DNA of 6,173 nucleotides from Bdellovibrionaceae bacterium UBA5009. Its GTDB lineage: Bacteria > Bdellovibrionota > Bdellovibrionia > Bdellovibrionales > Bdellovibrionaceae. The position numbers and the translations under genes are program-made. The notes beneath the pieces were generated by a model. The model had not been told where the DNA came from. It saw only the letters and a list, made by a program, of their open reading frames with translations, and did no database searches. Shown here one piece after another: positions 6,083-6,173 of the stretch; within the stretch, counting starts at the first letter, position 1; every line of letters starts with the position of its first letter. The stretch lies in contig DGYJ01000070.1 of assembly GCA_002396665.1 (NCBI GenBank), forward strand, positions 10,427 through 16,599, given 5' to 3'.

Positions 6083-6173
6083 AAATTTTCCTTTAAATCA
6101 AAACGAATCACATTGAGCTCATCGATTTCTTTTTGTTCAATTCGATTTCTTTCTTCAATAAATTCGGCTCTTT
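6079..6173 (-). CDS. fliJ: FliJ C-terminus (partial, 5' end outside window)
   Basis: The last 30 codons and TGA stop of a gene that enters from the right edge. The visible peptide is highly charged and helical, with the stretch EERNRIEQKEIDELNVIRF, and ends ENL. This resembles the C-terminal coiled coil of FliJ, where a Glu-Gln-Lys-Glu-x-Asp-Glu pattern is common. FliJ is a small cytoplasmic coiled-coil protein of the flagellar type III export apparatus that works with the FliI ATPase and FlhA. The identification rests on this short tail plus position: fliJ directly precedes ylxF/motE-like and fliK genes in many flagellar operons. Its stop codon overlaps the GTG start of the next gene (GTGA), which suggests translational coupling. 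Start, length and N-terminus cannot be seen. Confidence 0.72.
   Translation of the reverse strand, partial: RAEFIEERNRIEQKEIDELNVIRFDLKENL
6089..6094 (-). promoter_or_regulatory. Ribosome binding site of the MotE-like gene
   Basis: AAAGGA on the minus strand, 6 nt before the GTG at 6082 and inside the last codons of fliJ. It supports the GTG start over the internal ATG at codon 52, and with the GTGA overlap suggests coupled translation with fliJ. Confidence 0.65.

Overview
The window is a piece of a bacterial flagellar hook-assembly operon. Every supported gene lies on the minus strand, so transcription runs from high to low coordinates. In transcription order the genes are: the last 30 codons of fliJ (export-chaperone type coiled coil, cut by the window edge), a MotE/YlxF-like membrane protein with an MgtE-N domain, fliK (hook-length ruler), flgD (hook cap), a small 'flagellar operon protein' of the TIGR02530 type, and flgE (hook subunit). 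I identified them from recognisable motifs in the translations, not from a database search.

The order fliJ - ylxF/motE-like - fliK - flgD - small flagellar operon protein - flgE is the layout familiar from Bacillus and other Firmicutes fla/che operons. Other features point to a Gram-negative predatory-type bacterium of the Bdellovibrio group: moderate to low GC, a long Gln/Asn-rich FliK, an extended FlgD, and a large MotE-like protein. This taxonomic guess is an inference of moderate strength.

The first half of the operon is tightly packed. fliJ overlaps the MotE-like gene in a GTGA junction, 23 nt separate that gene from fliK, and flgD overlaps the small gene in a TAATG junction. Start codons vary: GTG for the MotE-like gene, TTG for fliK and ATG for the others. 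The only sizeable gaps inside the operon lie before flgD (108 nt) and before flgE (131 nt). Both hold inverted repeats, and the one before flgD makes a long helix only in the operon-sense RNA. The flgE leader also has the Shine-Dalgarno in a hairpin loop and an overlapping out-of-frame ATG. After flgE (positions 1-184) there is no convincing gene, but several stem-loops that probably end the operon.

Functionally, FliJ helps deliver export substrates. FliK is secreted to measure the hook and switch the FlhB gate. FlgD caps the growing hook so that FlgE can polymerise. The MotE-like protein and the small operon protein are accessory and less well understood. I see no mobile element, CRISPR array, rRNA or tRNA, and no clearly novel multi-gene system. 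The most interesting points are the structured leaders and the unexplained domains in FliK, FlgD and the MotE-like protein.
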